Assembly: GCA_947184155.2 (NCBI GenBank)
Contig: CAMXCT020000264.1
Span: forward strand, 214,092-278,091
Source: Cladocopium goreaui
Lineage: Eukaryota; Sar; Dinophyceae; Suessiales; Symbiodiniaceae
DNA length: 64,000 bases
Direction of reading: 5' to 3'
The position numbers and the translations under genes are program-made. Below the pieces are notes generated by a model. That model worked only from the letters and a program-made list of their open reading frames with translations, was not told where the DNA came from and did not search any database. Position 1 is the stretch's first letter, and each line of letters opens with the position of its first letter. Shown in pieces: positions 1 through 11,000 of this stretch.

Positions 1-169
1 GCGGCTCAATGCCACGTACCAATATGAAGCTTATGCTGGCTTCCATGTCATCCAGTTGCTTACAGATGGCTCCGATCTTGCTGTTTAGCGACCCGACGGC
101 TTTCCCTAAATTCTCTCCGTGGGACTTATGTGCTGCTGGTAATCTAGGGAGCATGGAATCCAACGTCAT
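1..169 (-). CDS. Partial unrecognised ORF running off the left edge
   Basis: An ATG at 169-167 opens a frame that stays open for 56 codons to the window edge, so the gene is cut off. The composition is helix-friendly, with Leu, Lys, Gln and Asp spaced as in a short coiled coil. I do not recognise the family. It is on the same strand as the ORF1-ORF5 units but lies about 700 bases beyond ORF5 and past a simple repeat, so it may belong to another gene. The open length is too short to be convincing alone. Confidence 0.25.
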   Translation of the reverse strand, partial: MTLDSMLPRLPAAHKSHGENLGKAVGSLNSKIGAICKQLDDMEASISFILVRGIEP

Positions 170-293
170 GGCCGGGCGAGCACTGTTTGGGTGTCTGCAA
201 CTGCCAGATGGTCAGCGACGATGCACCATATTCCTAGTTCATGAGAAAGTTTCGCATACTGGGCCCTTCACCCTTCAAACAGCGCAACCTTAA

Positions 294-482
294 GGGGGGG
301 CTTAAGGGGTACCTTAAGGGGTGGCTTAAGGGGGGTGCAAGGTACCCTTGGTGGAAGGGGGCTTAAGGGGGTGCTTGAAGGGGTACCTTAAGGGGGGGCT
401 TAAGGGGGGCTTAAGGGGGGGCTTAAGGGGGGGCTTAAGGGGGATCTTAAGGGGCGGCTTAAGGGGGATCTTAAGGGGGGTG
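294..482. repeat. CTTAAGGGG-type simple repeat
   Basis: About fifteen imperfect copies of a 9-11 base motif (CTTAAGG followed by two to five G) run without interruption, with a few GTACC variants. The G-runs are strand-biased. Nothing suggests a gene. Confidence 0.9.
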
Positions 483-877
483 AGGTAGCTTTCCCTCTAT
501 TAGGGGAGCCCTGGAAACTAGTTTACAACACCTGTGTCAAGCAGTGAGCGGCGGACACTTTTCTATGCTGCGGAATTGCTGCTAGTCTTGAGCCATGCGG
601 AGCGCGCATGAAAGATATGAATTAAGTGTACATGTCAACATGCATGAAAGCATTGTGTAGACACGTAAAACAAAATAAATCACAAACAGACACAAATTTT
701 CTTCGTGTCGGAACATGCAAGTCTGTTTCACAGGTAGCGCTCAGCCTGTGATCTGCTGTGAGACAGTCCGAAGACAAAAACAAAACTGTACAAAAAGCTA
801 CTCTCCGCTGTTGGAAAGCGGTGTTCTCGGCTGTTGGCAAGCGACCGCAAATGCGGAACATTGCAATTTTTTTGGGG
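483..877. other. No gene seen between the CTTAAGG repeat and ORF5 of unit A
   Basis: Short frames exist on both strands but show no recognisable motif, codon pattern or counterpart in units B or C. It probably includes the 3' flank of ORF5. Confidence 0.5.
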
Positions 878-1707
878 CTACAAGCCCATAGTGAAATAGT
901 AACCGTATAAACTCAGTTCGTTCCTCCTTCGGATTTCACCGGTCTGATGAAAGAAAATAGACTGATCCGGTGTTTGCGGAATCATGTCAAGCCACGATCC
1001 GTCGTATTTCTGGACCCAACGCTGTCTGGGTACTTGGTACCCCGGGACGTATTCTACATTAGTGGTATTGGGATTCACTCTATAGTACGACGGCTGATCA
1101 TAGTTGTAACCGTAATTACGGTACCCGGAAGAGCTGGAAGCTGTTCCTTGGTCAAGCCATTGCGAACCCGACATGCGGGATGGAGGCGCAGGAGGCTCAG
1201 GCACGTTGATTGGCCTTTTTCTGGTTGTTTGCCTCTGTTCGGCCTGCTGCGATCTCTCTCTCCACGGCGGTGGAATCTTCGGTGGACCTGGTGGATCAGG
1301 TGGCGTTCTTGGCTGCTGTGAACCTAATGTTCGTCCGGGAGCCGGAACTGGAGGAGCCTTTACAGGCGGCCGAGCACTAGAGGAAGATCCTGATGACGTC
1401 GGTGCTGATGATTCTTTTAAGGACCTCGGTGCTGCTTTATATTGCACTGGTTTAGCTTTCTCTGCTGGACCTCGCACAGGTGCCGGAGGCGGTGCTGGTG
1501 GTTCAGTTTTGGGTCGATAGGTTCTGGTCCTGCTGACCGATCGACTTCGAGTGCGTCCAACATTTCGGTGTGAATCAGTCCGCAAAGGCGGAACACTGTC
1601 TCTCCTTTCTTCTCGTTTTTCGAGATATCCTTGAGTTTTCTGCGGGGCTTTTTTCCGTCCGACGCCTTCGTGGCTTCTGCCAGGTCGTTCAACATGTTTA
1701 AGAGCAT
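878..1707 (-). CDS. ORF5 of unit A: basic, Pro-rich protein with WW-like C-terminus, in two frames
   Basis: Two frames overlap. The first starts at an ATG at 1707 and runs to 1417 (96 codons). The second, open from 1585 to 878, lacks a nearby ATG and would be entered by a -1 shift within 1585-1417, or by splicing. Together they give roughly 270 residues: a helical start containing MLNDLAEATK, a Lys/Arg-rich stretch, Arg-Ser and Pro/Ala-rich linkers, a Tyr/Asn-rich segment, then a tail with W..YDGSW and FFHQTGE. That tail resembles the middle and end of a WW domain but lacks its second Trp, so the assignment is weak. This is the last gene of unit A. In unit B only about 19 codons of the same start survive before repeat R1. 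Whether the frame change is a mutation or is programmed cannot be tested with one full copy. Confidence 0.5.
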
Positions 1708-1805
1708 GTTGCAGTTGGGATTAATTGATTAATTAAGTCACGCAAAGGCCGTTGCTGTAGTGGCCGCAAAAGTAAACTGGTGGAGGACCGATACATAGTC
1801 CTATG

Positions 1806-1948
1806 CACAGTCACGCTCATCCAGGAAACAAAACAAAACACCAAAAACCAAAGAAACAAAAACCAAACAAAAAACACCAAACACAAAAAGAACACAAACA
1901 CACAAAACCAAAAACAAACAACCAAAAACAACACACACACACCACAGA
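1806..1948. repeat. A/C-rich low-complexity tract of unit A
   Basis: The plus strand is almost entirely A and C (CAAAAACC-like words, ending in ACACACAC); the transcribed minus strand is therefore G/T-rich. An equivalent tract lies at the same place in unit B (13826-13938), so it is part of the unit rather than a random low-complexity patch. Confidence 0.8.
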
Positions 1949-2160
1949 GCAGTGACGTGACAAGTACCAGTTTATGGGTGAAAAAGATCGATTAAAGCAA
2001 GAGGTGATAGCTTAGTATCATCTCGGTGCATGCATAATGACATCTTGTGTGCCATGATGACGCAGGCCCTCAACAAAAAACAAAAAGCAAGAAACGCCAC
2101 AAAAACACCAGGGGCCAATTCAGAGGGTGTGGGAAGCAACACAGCTCAATGCAGAAACCA

Positions 2161-2183
2161 GGGATCCCCCCAGCCAGGATCCC
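2161..2183. other. Conserved hairpin between ORF4 and ORF5 (unit A)
   Basis: GGGATCC at 2161-2167 pairs perfectly with GGATCCC at 2177-2183 around a 9-base loop. The whole hairpin, including its loop, is unchanged in unit B (14149-14171), while surrounding spacer bases differ, which suggests constraint. Confidence 0.55.
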
Positions 2184-2637
2184 CGAGATCACAAAGAGCA
2201 GCCTTCACGGCATGACCTTCACCCTGATACTTTGAAGCAAACACCGACAAAGCCGGGTCGCAACGAAAGTGGTGAGAAGAACTACCGCAGTGAAACTGGA
2301 GAGTGAAACATGGTCTAAAGTGAAAATGACAGCAAGACTACGGCACTCAGGGCACACTCAGAGTCCGCTCAGTAGTGCTTTTCCAATCATCATACTCGCA
2401 AGGGTTATCCATGTGCATTGCCACGAGTGCTGAAAGGCACTGTGCCTGAGGTGGTTCACTTGAATAACGACCAAAGTGAGAGGGCGGTGAGAGATAACCT
2501 ACAAGGACATCTCTCATAGCTCAATCATTGCGGTGTGGAGTGAATTTCAGTGCACCATTACTCTTGCCAATAGTCCGCTCAGTTGTCCTTTTTCTAGCAT
2601 CAGCATCAAAATTGCGGTTGCGGTAAGCACCACTGTG

Positions 2638-3039
2638 CTAGTGCTCTTGCAAGTAGTCTTCATGGTATGGGAGATTGTGCTCGTCATCAGTGCGTGGTGA
2701 TATCTGTGCATTGAGTTCTTCCGATGACGTGCTGGCTCCTTTGGCTGTATGATCAAGAAGCAGTATGGCTTTCTGCGCTTGGGATACTTCGTAACTGGCA
2801 GATATTGTGCAACTATCCAATATACAGCCAATCTGGTGGAGTTGGCGTATGGCCGCTTCAAGGTCAGTGACCCTCTGGGATGGGATGTTTTGTATGCCTT
2901 GAAGCTTCTGGCATGCCTTCTCCAGAAGTTTGGTGGCATCATCGACTTCACTGGTAGTGACCTGGCATAGGGTCAGTTGAGTAATGGACTTTGCAAGGCG
3001 ATGTACAGCAGCATCTTTCATAGGAGTCGGTCGTTCCAT
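2638..3039 (-). CDS. ORF4 of unit A: small helical protein of unknown function
   Basis: ATG at 3039 starts a 133-residue protein. The first 100 residues are predicted-looking amphipathic helices (DDATKLLEKA, LEAAIRQLHQIG, AQKAILLL) and the tail is acidic and Ser/Thr-rich. I recognise no family. The equivalent in unit B (start MERPTP at 14818) is alignable along its whole length with scattered substitutions and no frameshift, which supports it being a real protein. A distant version may exist in unit C at 26546-26815. It lies about 440 bases downstream of ORF3 on the same strand. The helical make-up suggests a protein-protein interaction role, but that is a guess. Confidence 0.7.
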   Translation of the reverse strand: MERPTPMKDAAVHRLAKSITQLTLCQVTTSEVDDATKLLEKACQKLQGIQNIPSQRVTDLEAAIRQLHQIGCILDSCTISASYEVSQAQKAILLLDHTAKGASTSSEELNAQISPRTDDEHNLPYHEDYLQEH

Positions 3040-3475
3040 ACCTCTAGGCGAAGCTGTACTCAGGGTCTTCAGTAGACGTAGAGCCGCTGGGCGTCCAGTT
3101 CATCACTCACAGTGTTGCAACCTTTGTTGAGGAAAGGCATGGGGAAGTGTGGTGAAAGTCATTTGGCCGGTCCATGTGTTGGTTGAACGAAGGTCAAACG
3201 GCGACGGGCACCATGGCTAGATGTACCTTGACATCGCGCTACACTACCAAACAACAAGTTAGGTTAAACAAAACAAACAAACTCCCGTAAAAAGGTTATT
3301 ATAACCACCCCCCACCGCCTCCCTTTCCATACTGACCCAGGCATGCTCACTACAATAGTAGCTACAGTGGATAGTGGTCAACCATGGGTACCCCATGGTG
3401 ACGGAACTTCAGAACTACGGTCTTAGAAGGCTAATATCATGCCAACCGTGGGTACCCCACGTTAGCTCTAGTAGC
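3040..3475. other. Spacer between ORF3 and ORF4 of unit A
   Basis: No gene. Two near-perfect palindromes with a GGGTACCCC core lie at about 3384-3400 (CCATGGG/CCCCATGG arms) and 3446-3460 (CGTGGG/CCCCACG arms), just downstream of the ORF3 stop. The first is partly kept in unit B at about 15168-15184. Confidence 0.6.
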
Positions 3476-5047
3476 TTACTGAAACTGCACGGACTGACCG
3501 GTGTAGGATTCATCACGGCTACCGGAGCTACTGAATGCGGCATTTGCAGGGGGCGGGTCACTGGTTTCGGCTGGTTTCATCATTTGGGCAATTAGTGGAT
3601 GGCTTTGTTTTTCGCGCAGGATTCTAGTCATTTCCTGAGTGAAGGCTGCAGGGTCATCAACTAGTGCTTTCGCTTCCGCTAGTGGCCTGTCAAGGACAAT
3701 GGCGATGAGCATTTCGCCACCATCTTTCTGGATGAGGGTTGGTCGGCCGGCTTGCACCTCTGCGAGGATTGCCACCGCTTTGTTTTCACACAAAGTGCGT
3801 TCCCATTCCTCTAGGGCTCTTTGAGCTAGGGTGTCAGTTTGTGGTGGGGCCTTGAGAGCTGCTGATGTCCCTAACGCACGTAGGAAGGGGCTGTCAGGTG
3901 GCGTGGGAGATGGGAGATGCTGAATAGCCGCTACTGCACGCAAAACGTCATTTGTTCTGATTTCATACGAAGGGGACGTTTTCTTGCCTATGGCAGGCTC
4001 GGAATCAGCCCATAGTTGCTGCAGTGTGTAGCCTGGTTTCGGCTCCATGTACCGTCTGTTCCAGACTGCATGGTGAGACCATTGAGGTGCGTCATGGTTG
4101 ATTTCAACTGAGTCTCTTTTCATGTCATATTCTTTGAGCATGTCGTCTAATTCTTGCAGGCTCGCGGCTCGATGAATGCAACATTGCCTGACAGCTCCAT
4201 CAATGTGCAGCGGCCATCCTACGGGCATGTGGGAGTCTTCCAGGAGTCCATCACCATTTTGCTCTATGATTGTGCCTAGCATAGGGACATCAATGGTTGC
4301 CTTGAGGCTAACCTGTGCACGTTTGCACTTCCACGTGTCAGGTGCTAAAAGGCCTCTGGCAGCCAACAGTTCAAGTGATGGGAACTCTGGTTGGTCATTC
4401 GTCGGCAGCACCTCTTCCTTAATCACTAACTTCAGCCCGTGCAGTGGCTGGGGCTGCTGCCCTTGAGGGTCTTGGTTGGGTTGGGGTGTGGTGTCCTTGG
4501 GTGCTGTGTCTTCAAACCAGGTGGGGCGGACCGACTGGACGCCTATGGGACTGGCGGAATTTGCGGTTTTGATGCTTTCTCTGCGCAGGCTGTGGTAGAC
4601 TGGTGGGATCATCCATGCCGGCACGAAAACTGTGATAAACTGCACGTTCCAGATGACCTGCAGATTCTGTGGCTTGACTTCGGGCGTGATGCATCTTACC
4701 TGACCATCGATTACTCTGGTGTATGATTCGGAGCGGTCGAAAGATGCTGTGACTTTCAAGCCTAGGTACAGCTCTCTAAACCAGTATTCCTTGAGCAACA
4801 TAAAGGAAAGATGAGGTGCCCTCACTTCCAATACGTGCGATGCTGGCATTAGAAGGGTGACCAACCATTCAGCTAAGAATTCAATCAATTTAACTTCGAG
4901 CTTGGGGAGGATGGTCTGGACCGCTCGGAGCGCAGCCGCAATATCTGGGACATGCGTGGGTGAGGGCAGTCCGACTGTTCGCCTGGCGTATTCATCGGCA
5001 AAGTAGAGTCTGCACAACTTTGAGACCCACTGGCTCGGTTTCTCCAT
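3476..5047 (-). CDS. ORF3 of unit A: about 523-residue protein of unknown function
   Basis: The frame is open from 5083, but the first codons there include a TTG, and unit B starts with the MEKPSQW Met, so I place the start at the matching ATG at 5047. The protein has a conserved N-terminal half (helical; LLKEYWFRELYLGL and VFVPAWMIPP motifs), a Pro/Gln-rich hinge around residues 190-215, and a C-terminal half with W/H-rich motifs (APDTW, HMPVGWP, APQWSHH, PGYTLQQLW) ending in a Pro-rich tail. No family recognised. ORF2 overlaps its first 160 bases out of frame because ORF2 has lost its usual stop here. The unit B copy is frameshifted; unit C has a divergent version at 30289-31587 that keeps the YWFR and AWFPASW-type motifs, so the gene is a stable member of the unit. 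Confidence 0.75.
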   Translation of the reverse strand: MEKPSQWVSKLCRLYFADEYARRTVGLPSPTHVPDIAAALRAVQTILPKLEVKLIEFLAEWLVTLLMPASHVLEVRAPHLSFMLLKEYWFRELYLGLKVTASFDRSESYTRVIDGQVRCITPEVKPQNLQVIWNVQFITVFVPAWMIPPVYHSLRRESIKTANSASPIGVQSVRPTWFEDTAPKDTTPQPNQDPQGQQPQPLHGLKLVIKEEVLPTNDQPEFPSLELLAARGLLAPDTWKCKRAQVSLKATIDVPMLGTIIEQNGDGLLEDSHMPVGWPLHIDGAVRQCCIHRAASLQELDDMLKEYDMKRDSVEINHDAPQWSHHAVWNRRYMEPKPGYTLQQLWADSEPAIGKKTSPSYEIRTNDVLRAVAAIQHLPSPTPPDSPFLRALGTSAALKAPPQTDTLAQRALEEWERTLCENKAVAILAEVQAGRPTLIQKDGGEMLIAIVLDRPLAEAKALVDDPAAFTQEMTRILREKQSHPLIAQMMKPAETSDPPPANAAFSSSGSRDESYTGQSVQFQ

Positions 5048-8000
5048 GTCAGGGGCCATGGGTCTGGAAGCGTGGACAGGCAATGCAGTAATTCTGAAGT
5101 CAGGTCTGAGGAGATGACTGGGAGGGCTTCACCTTGCGGGCGATAATCGACTGCTGGCCCTACTGCGCCCTTGCTTTTTTGTGTATGGGTGCGGGCTGCC
5201 ATATGCACTGCTTGGATGGTGGACTCATATTGGTTGACCATCGCCCGCAAATACTTGCACGCGCGGATGGCTGCTCTTCTTGTGTTTGGCCCGTCTTCGG
5301 GCTGATTCTTGGCAGCTGTTGCCAGGATATCTCTCGCTTCTTCTTCCGGCGACCGGATAGGTTCTGTGCCAGGTGTCGGAGCATTCTGGGCGATATCTAG
5401 AACTGGCGCCTCTCTCGCGCGTGGCAGGTGGTCAGGGATTGGCAACGTAGGGTGTACACGCCATCCATCAAAGAAATACATACCTGGCAGAGAGAGGATT
5501 TCCTGCTCTGGGCCGGTCTGTGCTACAACTTGCCCGGTGCGCGCTTTGTACAGTCCTGAAGGCAGGCACACGTATGTGGGAAAGGGTGTGCGATCAGCCG
5601 CGTAGGCATACAGGACAACTTCGGAAAAGGGAAGATGCTGAACGGGGATCCATTTGTGTTGTTTGGCTAGGCCTGTTTTGACTTCCTGAAGGCGGTCTCT
5701 GTTCAGCCAGCGAAGGTCTGACCCTCGAACCAATATGAGGCGGTATCTCGCTCGCTTCACTTCGTTAGCTTGCTGATCGTGGTATTGATTGGCAATTGCA
5801 AGGGGAGGGAAATCCCATGCTGGCGCGGAATTCAGTGACCACCTGCTTAGCTGTGCAAGATTCTCTTGTTCCGGGTCAGCATTGAAGTCAGGCCAGCCCC
5901 ATGTCGTCTCTCCTCTGCGAAGGCCCCGGATGCCATATGCTATGGTCGCGACCACCTGTGCCATGCCCATGAGCCCCATCATGTCTAACGGGGAGACAAG
6001 CAGGGTCAGCGATTTGGACCGGGTAAGTCCCACAGTGATTCGGCCGAGGCAGTCTTCCGTGTCTTCCGTAGGTGACCCATTGGAGTAGTATTTGGTGTTC
6101 AGGAATCCGATACTTGGCTGAGCTACAATTGATACCTGTGCTGTTCCTCCTGCTGAGTTGGCTATTGTTTCGACGCGTAGAGTGCGGGCGTAGTCCTTCT
6201 TGAGCACAGAACGGTTCAAGTTGTTTTTGTGGTCTGTTGCCGTGGTCATTACGAAAAGCCCATCTGCAAATCCAGCATTTTTGGGGAAGGGGTAGAGTAC
6301 CTCTGAGACGAGCGTTTCTAAGTCTGTTGCTACTAGGCCGTTGATTCTGGCATTAGTGTCCCAAAGGACGAATTGAAACCCCGGGGGTCGGTCTGGAAGG
6401 CCTCCGGAGGCGAAACTTCCCAGCTCCCACATTTCATTGATGAATCTGCAGAGGTCGGGGTACCGAACTGCCACTACTGAGTGGTATGTCACAGGACTGA
6501 CTCTTGAACTGGAGGGGAGCATCAACCCCCAGGCATGAATGTCGCTTACTCCGGCGGTCTGGGAGTTTAAGACTGCTTGGATGTCGCCAGCCATAGGTAG
6601 GAGGGTAGCTGCATGCTGCAAGGTCCAGGCAAGGCGTACCAGTGATCGTGGGAAGTTGACCGTTGTGCCTTCCAGCAGTTCTGCATCCACAAAAGTGGAG
6701 GAGTGTCGTTGCACATGTGGCTGGGCGGCGTCAAATTGGGTTCGCAAACCTGGGAGAACGGTGTTGGCTACTCTGAGGTCTTCCGTATCTTGTGGCGAAA
6801 GTTGGCTTGTCCATAGCTGACCTAACGTGTGCTGGCCTCGACGGAGTATTTGACTGAGAGTAGCCAGGCCTTCATTAGACGAACCGTCCAACAGCCGGAT
6901 CATTGCATCTGCAAGGTTGGCTGGCATATAATAGTGCCGGTCACTTCGCAGCCCATGTTTTTTGGACAACAGGAGTTGTCGAGATCGTTTCGCATTGCGG
7001 GCTGCACGATCAATGCCGCCGGGTGTTTGCTCCGAGTCTCCTGTCCACAGGACTAGGGGTTGCTGTTTCAGCAGGCTGATGACTGCAATTTCCCGGTCAG
7101 TACCATATTGCTGGCCTTCATCAATGACCATGAGGGAAAGCTCTTGCATAAAGCCACTCATTGTGGACCATTGCGTGGTGAGGTCTTGGGCTACAGTACC
7201 TCCTGCGGCTAAAATTAACTGGCACTTGCTCAGCATTTGCCTTCGTTCTCTTGGATGGATGTCGAATTTGGTGTGGGAGTAACTGCTCTTGTTCCGTTCT
7301 TGGTCCCCCACCAACCTCCCTATGCGCCCAAACACCCCCGACGGGGGGTCGAGCCACAGGAGAAGGTCAGCAAAGGATCTAGTACCCGAGTTTTCTTTGC
7401 ATACGAACAATATTTTGAGACTGTCAGTGGCATCAATTTCAATTAAAGCCAGGATGAGGATTGCCATCGACTTTGACTTGCCTGGACCGAAGAGTCCTTG
7501 AATACACAGATCTAACCTATTGGTGAGCAAAGCCATTGTCACTGCACAAAGCGTGCCCAAGACATGTCCATCTAGTTCAGCGGCGAAGGAGAGTGCAGTG
7601 GTGCGGGTCCATGGGTGGGGTTCACCTTCCACGTGACATGGAATCAGCACCAGGCGCAACAACTGACCGCACAAATGCAAGAAATGTGATCGTTTGTTAC
7701 CATCCATTCCTTCGACTGCTGTTTGGACATTGTATATGCCTAATCCCAGGTGGTACCTGCACGGCGGAGTTTGTGCAACAGCGGTAACCTCTCTGGTGGG
7801 CTTGGTGCATCCGAACATCCACATTGTGTGGAGGAAGAAAGTTCCAGGGAGCGGGCCTTTCTGCCCATGAACGGTAGCATCAAAGGGTTCCAGGCGCTGG
7901 CCAGAGGCAACGTACCAGTCTTGGAGTGCTACAAGCTGTTCTTGTGCAAAAAAGTCAATGGCTGGCCCCGAGAGAAAAGCTACTTCGATGCTTCTGGGGT

Positions 8001-11000
8001 TGCACTGTCTGTATATGCGGGAGGCAGGCAGCTCATCCTTGCTTTTGGATGTGCGTGGTGTGATGGCAAGGACTAACCCGAACAGGATTTGAAGGTCTCT
8101 TCCGTCGTCAGCGGGAGCATCTGTGGTGCCTACCATTGCGACAAGTCTTCCTGTGCCTATAGGGCTAACTTTGTGGTGGTGAGCATCGCTCTCTAGGAGG
8201 CTGAAGACTTCAGTTTTGCCCAGGCTTGGATGTCGGAACGCAAAGGCATCTTGCCCACCTTTGACTTTCCAGTGACCAAATTCGCTGCCCTTGAAAAGGA
8301 ATTCGAATGTAATTGGTTGCCATGGTTGACGGATAGGTCCAGCACTTTGCAACGTGAGTCCTGTCTCATTGTAGCCTTCGTTGGGGCTGAGCATGGGCAG
8401 ATAGTAGTCTAGCATGTAGACAGCCATGGGCAGTTGCAGGGTGCCGAGGAAATGTTGAACCATGGTGGTATAGGTGAGCAATTTAGCCCTTGACGCAATG
8501 GTAACAGTTGCCAACGAGGCCAAATACTGGGTTGCTTCTTGCTCCGTTTGTACCGCTGAGTTGTGCACAGCAATGTGGGTGACTAGTGCCTGTGTTGTGG
8601 TCTCAGGCAGCTCGCACATAATGGCTAATTCGCGCAGGAGTCGTTTGGCTGCTTTTGGGAGCTCGAAGCTGCACCATGATATCAGGCGGAGGGGAGCCTG
8701 TGAGTAGACCTCAAAGGGAAGCACTCCTGGGGTACCCTCTAATTGAGCCATGTCCGGTCGTCCCTCTGGAAGGGCAACTCGTGTCCAGTGCGAGTAGCTG
8801 TGTTGTGCAGTGCCTAGGTATGCTCTCCATCCTGTGATGTGTGTGATTGCAAAGCCCCGTTGCTTTAGCAGTTTGATGTCTTGGTTAGACGGGTTCCATA
8901 CGCAAAGCCGGTCATCTGCATGGTGAATGAGGTGTACCTGTCGAAGCTGGGACAGGCCGTGTGCCGTCAGTAGCGATGGTGGCAGAGCAATGGCTGCTAG
9001 CACGGTTTTGCCTTCAATGTCTGGGAATTCCGAAAGGATGGTTTCCCATACCATTCCTGCATACGAGCCAGCGCTGTGGCCTCGAATGAAAAGAGAGCCT
9101 ACCATGTACCCTGTTAATCTGAGATAGTCAACTGGACGGATTTCAGGGGGCAGGCATACCCCGACCAATGGATGCGCAACTAGCAGTTTAGTAAAGAGTC
9201 GCAGGCCATGCGTGTATCCTGGCCATGGCGGTTTCCTATGCGCTGGGGTAATGGGACAGAAGCGCAGCAATTTCATGGCTCGACTGATGATCTGCGCTTG
9301 CAATTGGTCAACGCCGGGCACTCCTAGGACACGGCACCAGGTGTGCACACCAATGGGAAACATGGCTATGCGCAGGAGCAAATATTCTTGTGTGTGGGCA
9401 GTTCCTGCAATTGCGCCAGCCCTTGCATTCCAATCGTCCTGTTTGCTGAGGGATGGCCCATACACATGCGCTTCCTTTCTGCAAGCTAGCAGTACATCCC
9501 ACTCTTCATCGAGTTCCCCTCCACCCAACCCAGTGCACTGAACGTCCAGGGACCCTGGGTCAGCGTCATTGAGTTGCCAGGTGGTGTTGTCCATGACAAT
9601 GATCTTCCAGTCAGTGTATTGAGGGTCTCCATGGCTAGCGAGAACTTCGTTGGTGGCCAATTCTGCGTTGCTAGGGTCAATTCCCAGTCGTTGTTGCAGT
9701 GCTTCGAGAAGAGGGCGAATTTGGGCAGTGGGCAGTTGGAGGCTAGCTTGCTGTCCGCAAAAGACACAGGCAGACTGGCAGGTCTTGGGCCAGGGTGTGT
9801 GGTCGTTGTTGCAGTTAGGGGCTTCCACTGGCGTCCAAAGGCTCTGAAGCAGCAACACCTGCGTCTTGGTAAGGCTGCGCTTTTGTGAGACGTGTGGCCT
9901 GGCTACTATTCTACTTCCTCTGACGAAATCGCAGCCTGTGGGGTGTGTCCATAGCGGGGGTGCTTCATCAACTCCTATTAGTGAAACAGCAAGCGGTTGC
10001 AGCCCTTTGCTTTGCCACTGTTGGAGTTTGTGCCCTAGGCCTACTTTGCTCCCATGGAAGGCATGCACTATTGGTGGCAGGCTATACCCATTGTCTACCT
10101 CCTTGCTTTGAAACAATTTGTCCCCAGGGAGGCAGAGTATGGGGAAGTCGGCTGGGAAGACAGACATGGGGGAGAGTGCACCTTGCTCGAATATGGGGCG
10201 CGCCCAGGTGAGGAAGGGCGGGGTTCGCTCGACAAAGTCCGGTCGTAAGTAGCGACCATCTCCATGACGCGGCCATTCTCCTTGCTCCGGGATGGGGAAT
10301 GCAATGGTTCCAGCCCATTCACCTAGCATTGCCCAGGCGTGTGTCCAGTCAAGCGGGGTTCTGGCTTTACATCCTAGTAAAGGGGTGAGAGCTAGTCCGC
10401 CTCTTATCGCCTCCGCGGGGTCTTCTGGCACAGCTGTAGTAGCTAGGAAACTGGCTCTGCTGGTATAGAGTGCGGTAACCCATTCGTCTGCTGATCTGCA
10501 ATTGGCAGAATGGGCTATTCGCCGTGCTTTAGGGGCGGGTGCATCGCTCGAGGATGAGCCTGGGGCAGCAGTCAGTGGCATGCATGCATCTGAGGTTGCC
10601 TGGTCCATGTCGACATCTGCTGTACAGGTCGGGACATGCCCTGTCACAATGATCAATCCGGCATTGAGCTCAGCTTTGGCTTCTGTAGTAAGGAGAACTG
10701 CCGGTGGGCACTGGCTAGAACTGGCCATAGTATTGTATTGCATTGCTTCGGCTCTGATTGCCTTGTCCGTCATGAGGTTGACCAATTCAGCTATCTCAAA
10801 TAGTGAGGTCGGCACGCAGTCAGAGTCTATCAGTGCAAAGTTTACAGTGGGAAACACTAGGCACAGCGCCTCCAGAGCTGCAGCACCAGCCCAGGTGTAG
10901 TGGACCTGATGCAATCCTGTATCAGCGTTTATGGGAAAGTGGATAGCAGTTGTTTTCTCCCGGTGGGGGCCAGTAACTGTACATCTGCCTTTGATCCAGG

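Larger units (their letters stand above)
1708..2637. other. Spacer between ORF4 and ORF5 of unit A
   Basis: No convincing gene. It holds an A/C-rich tract, a conserved GGGATCC/GGATCCC hairpin and a block around 2225-2400 that matches unit B at about 14215-14380. The piece at about 2400-2590 is absent from unit B, so the spacer differs by an indel between copies. Confidence 0.7.

Noticed and set aside
9-293. 94-codon plus-strand ORF at the left edge
   Set aside because: It has Met/Ser-rich irregular composition and lies opposite a cleaner minus-strand frame (169-1).
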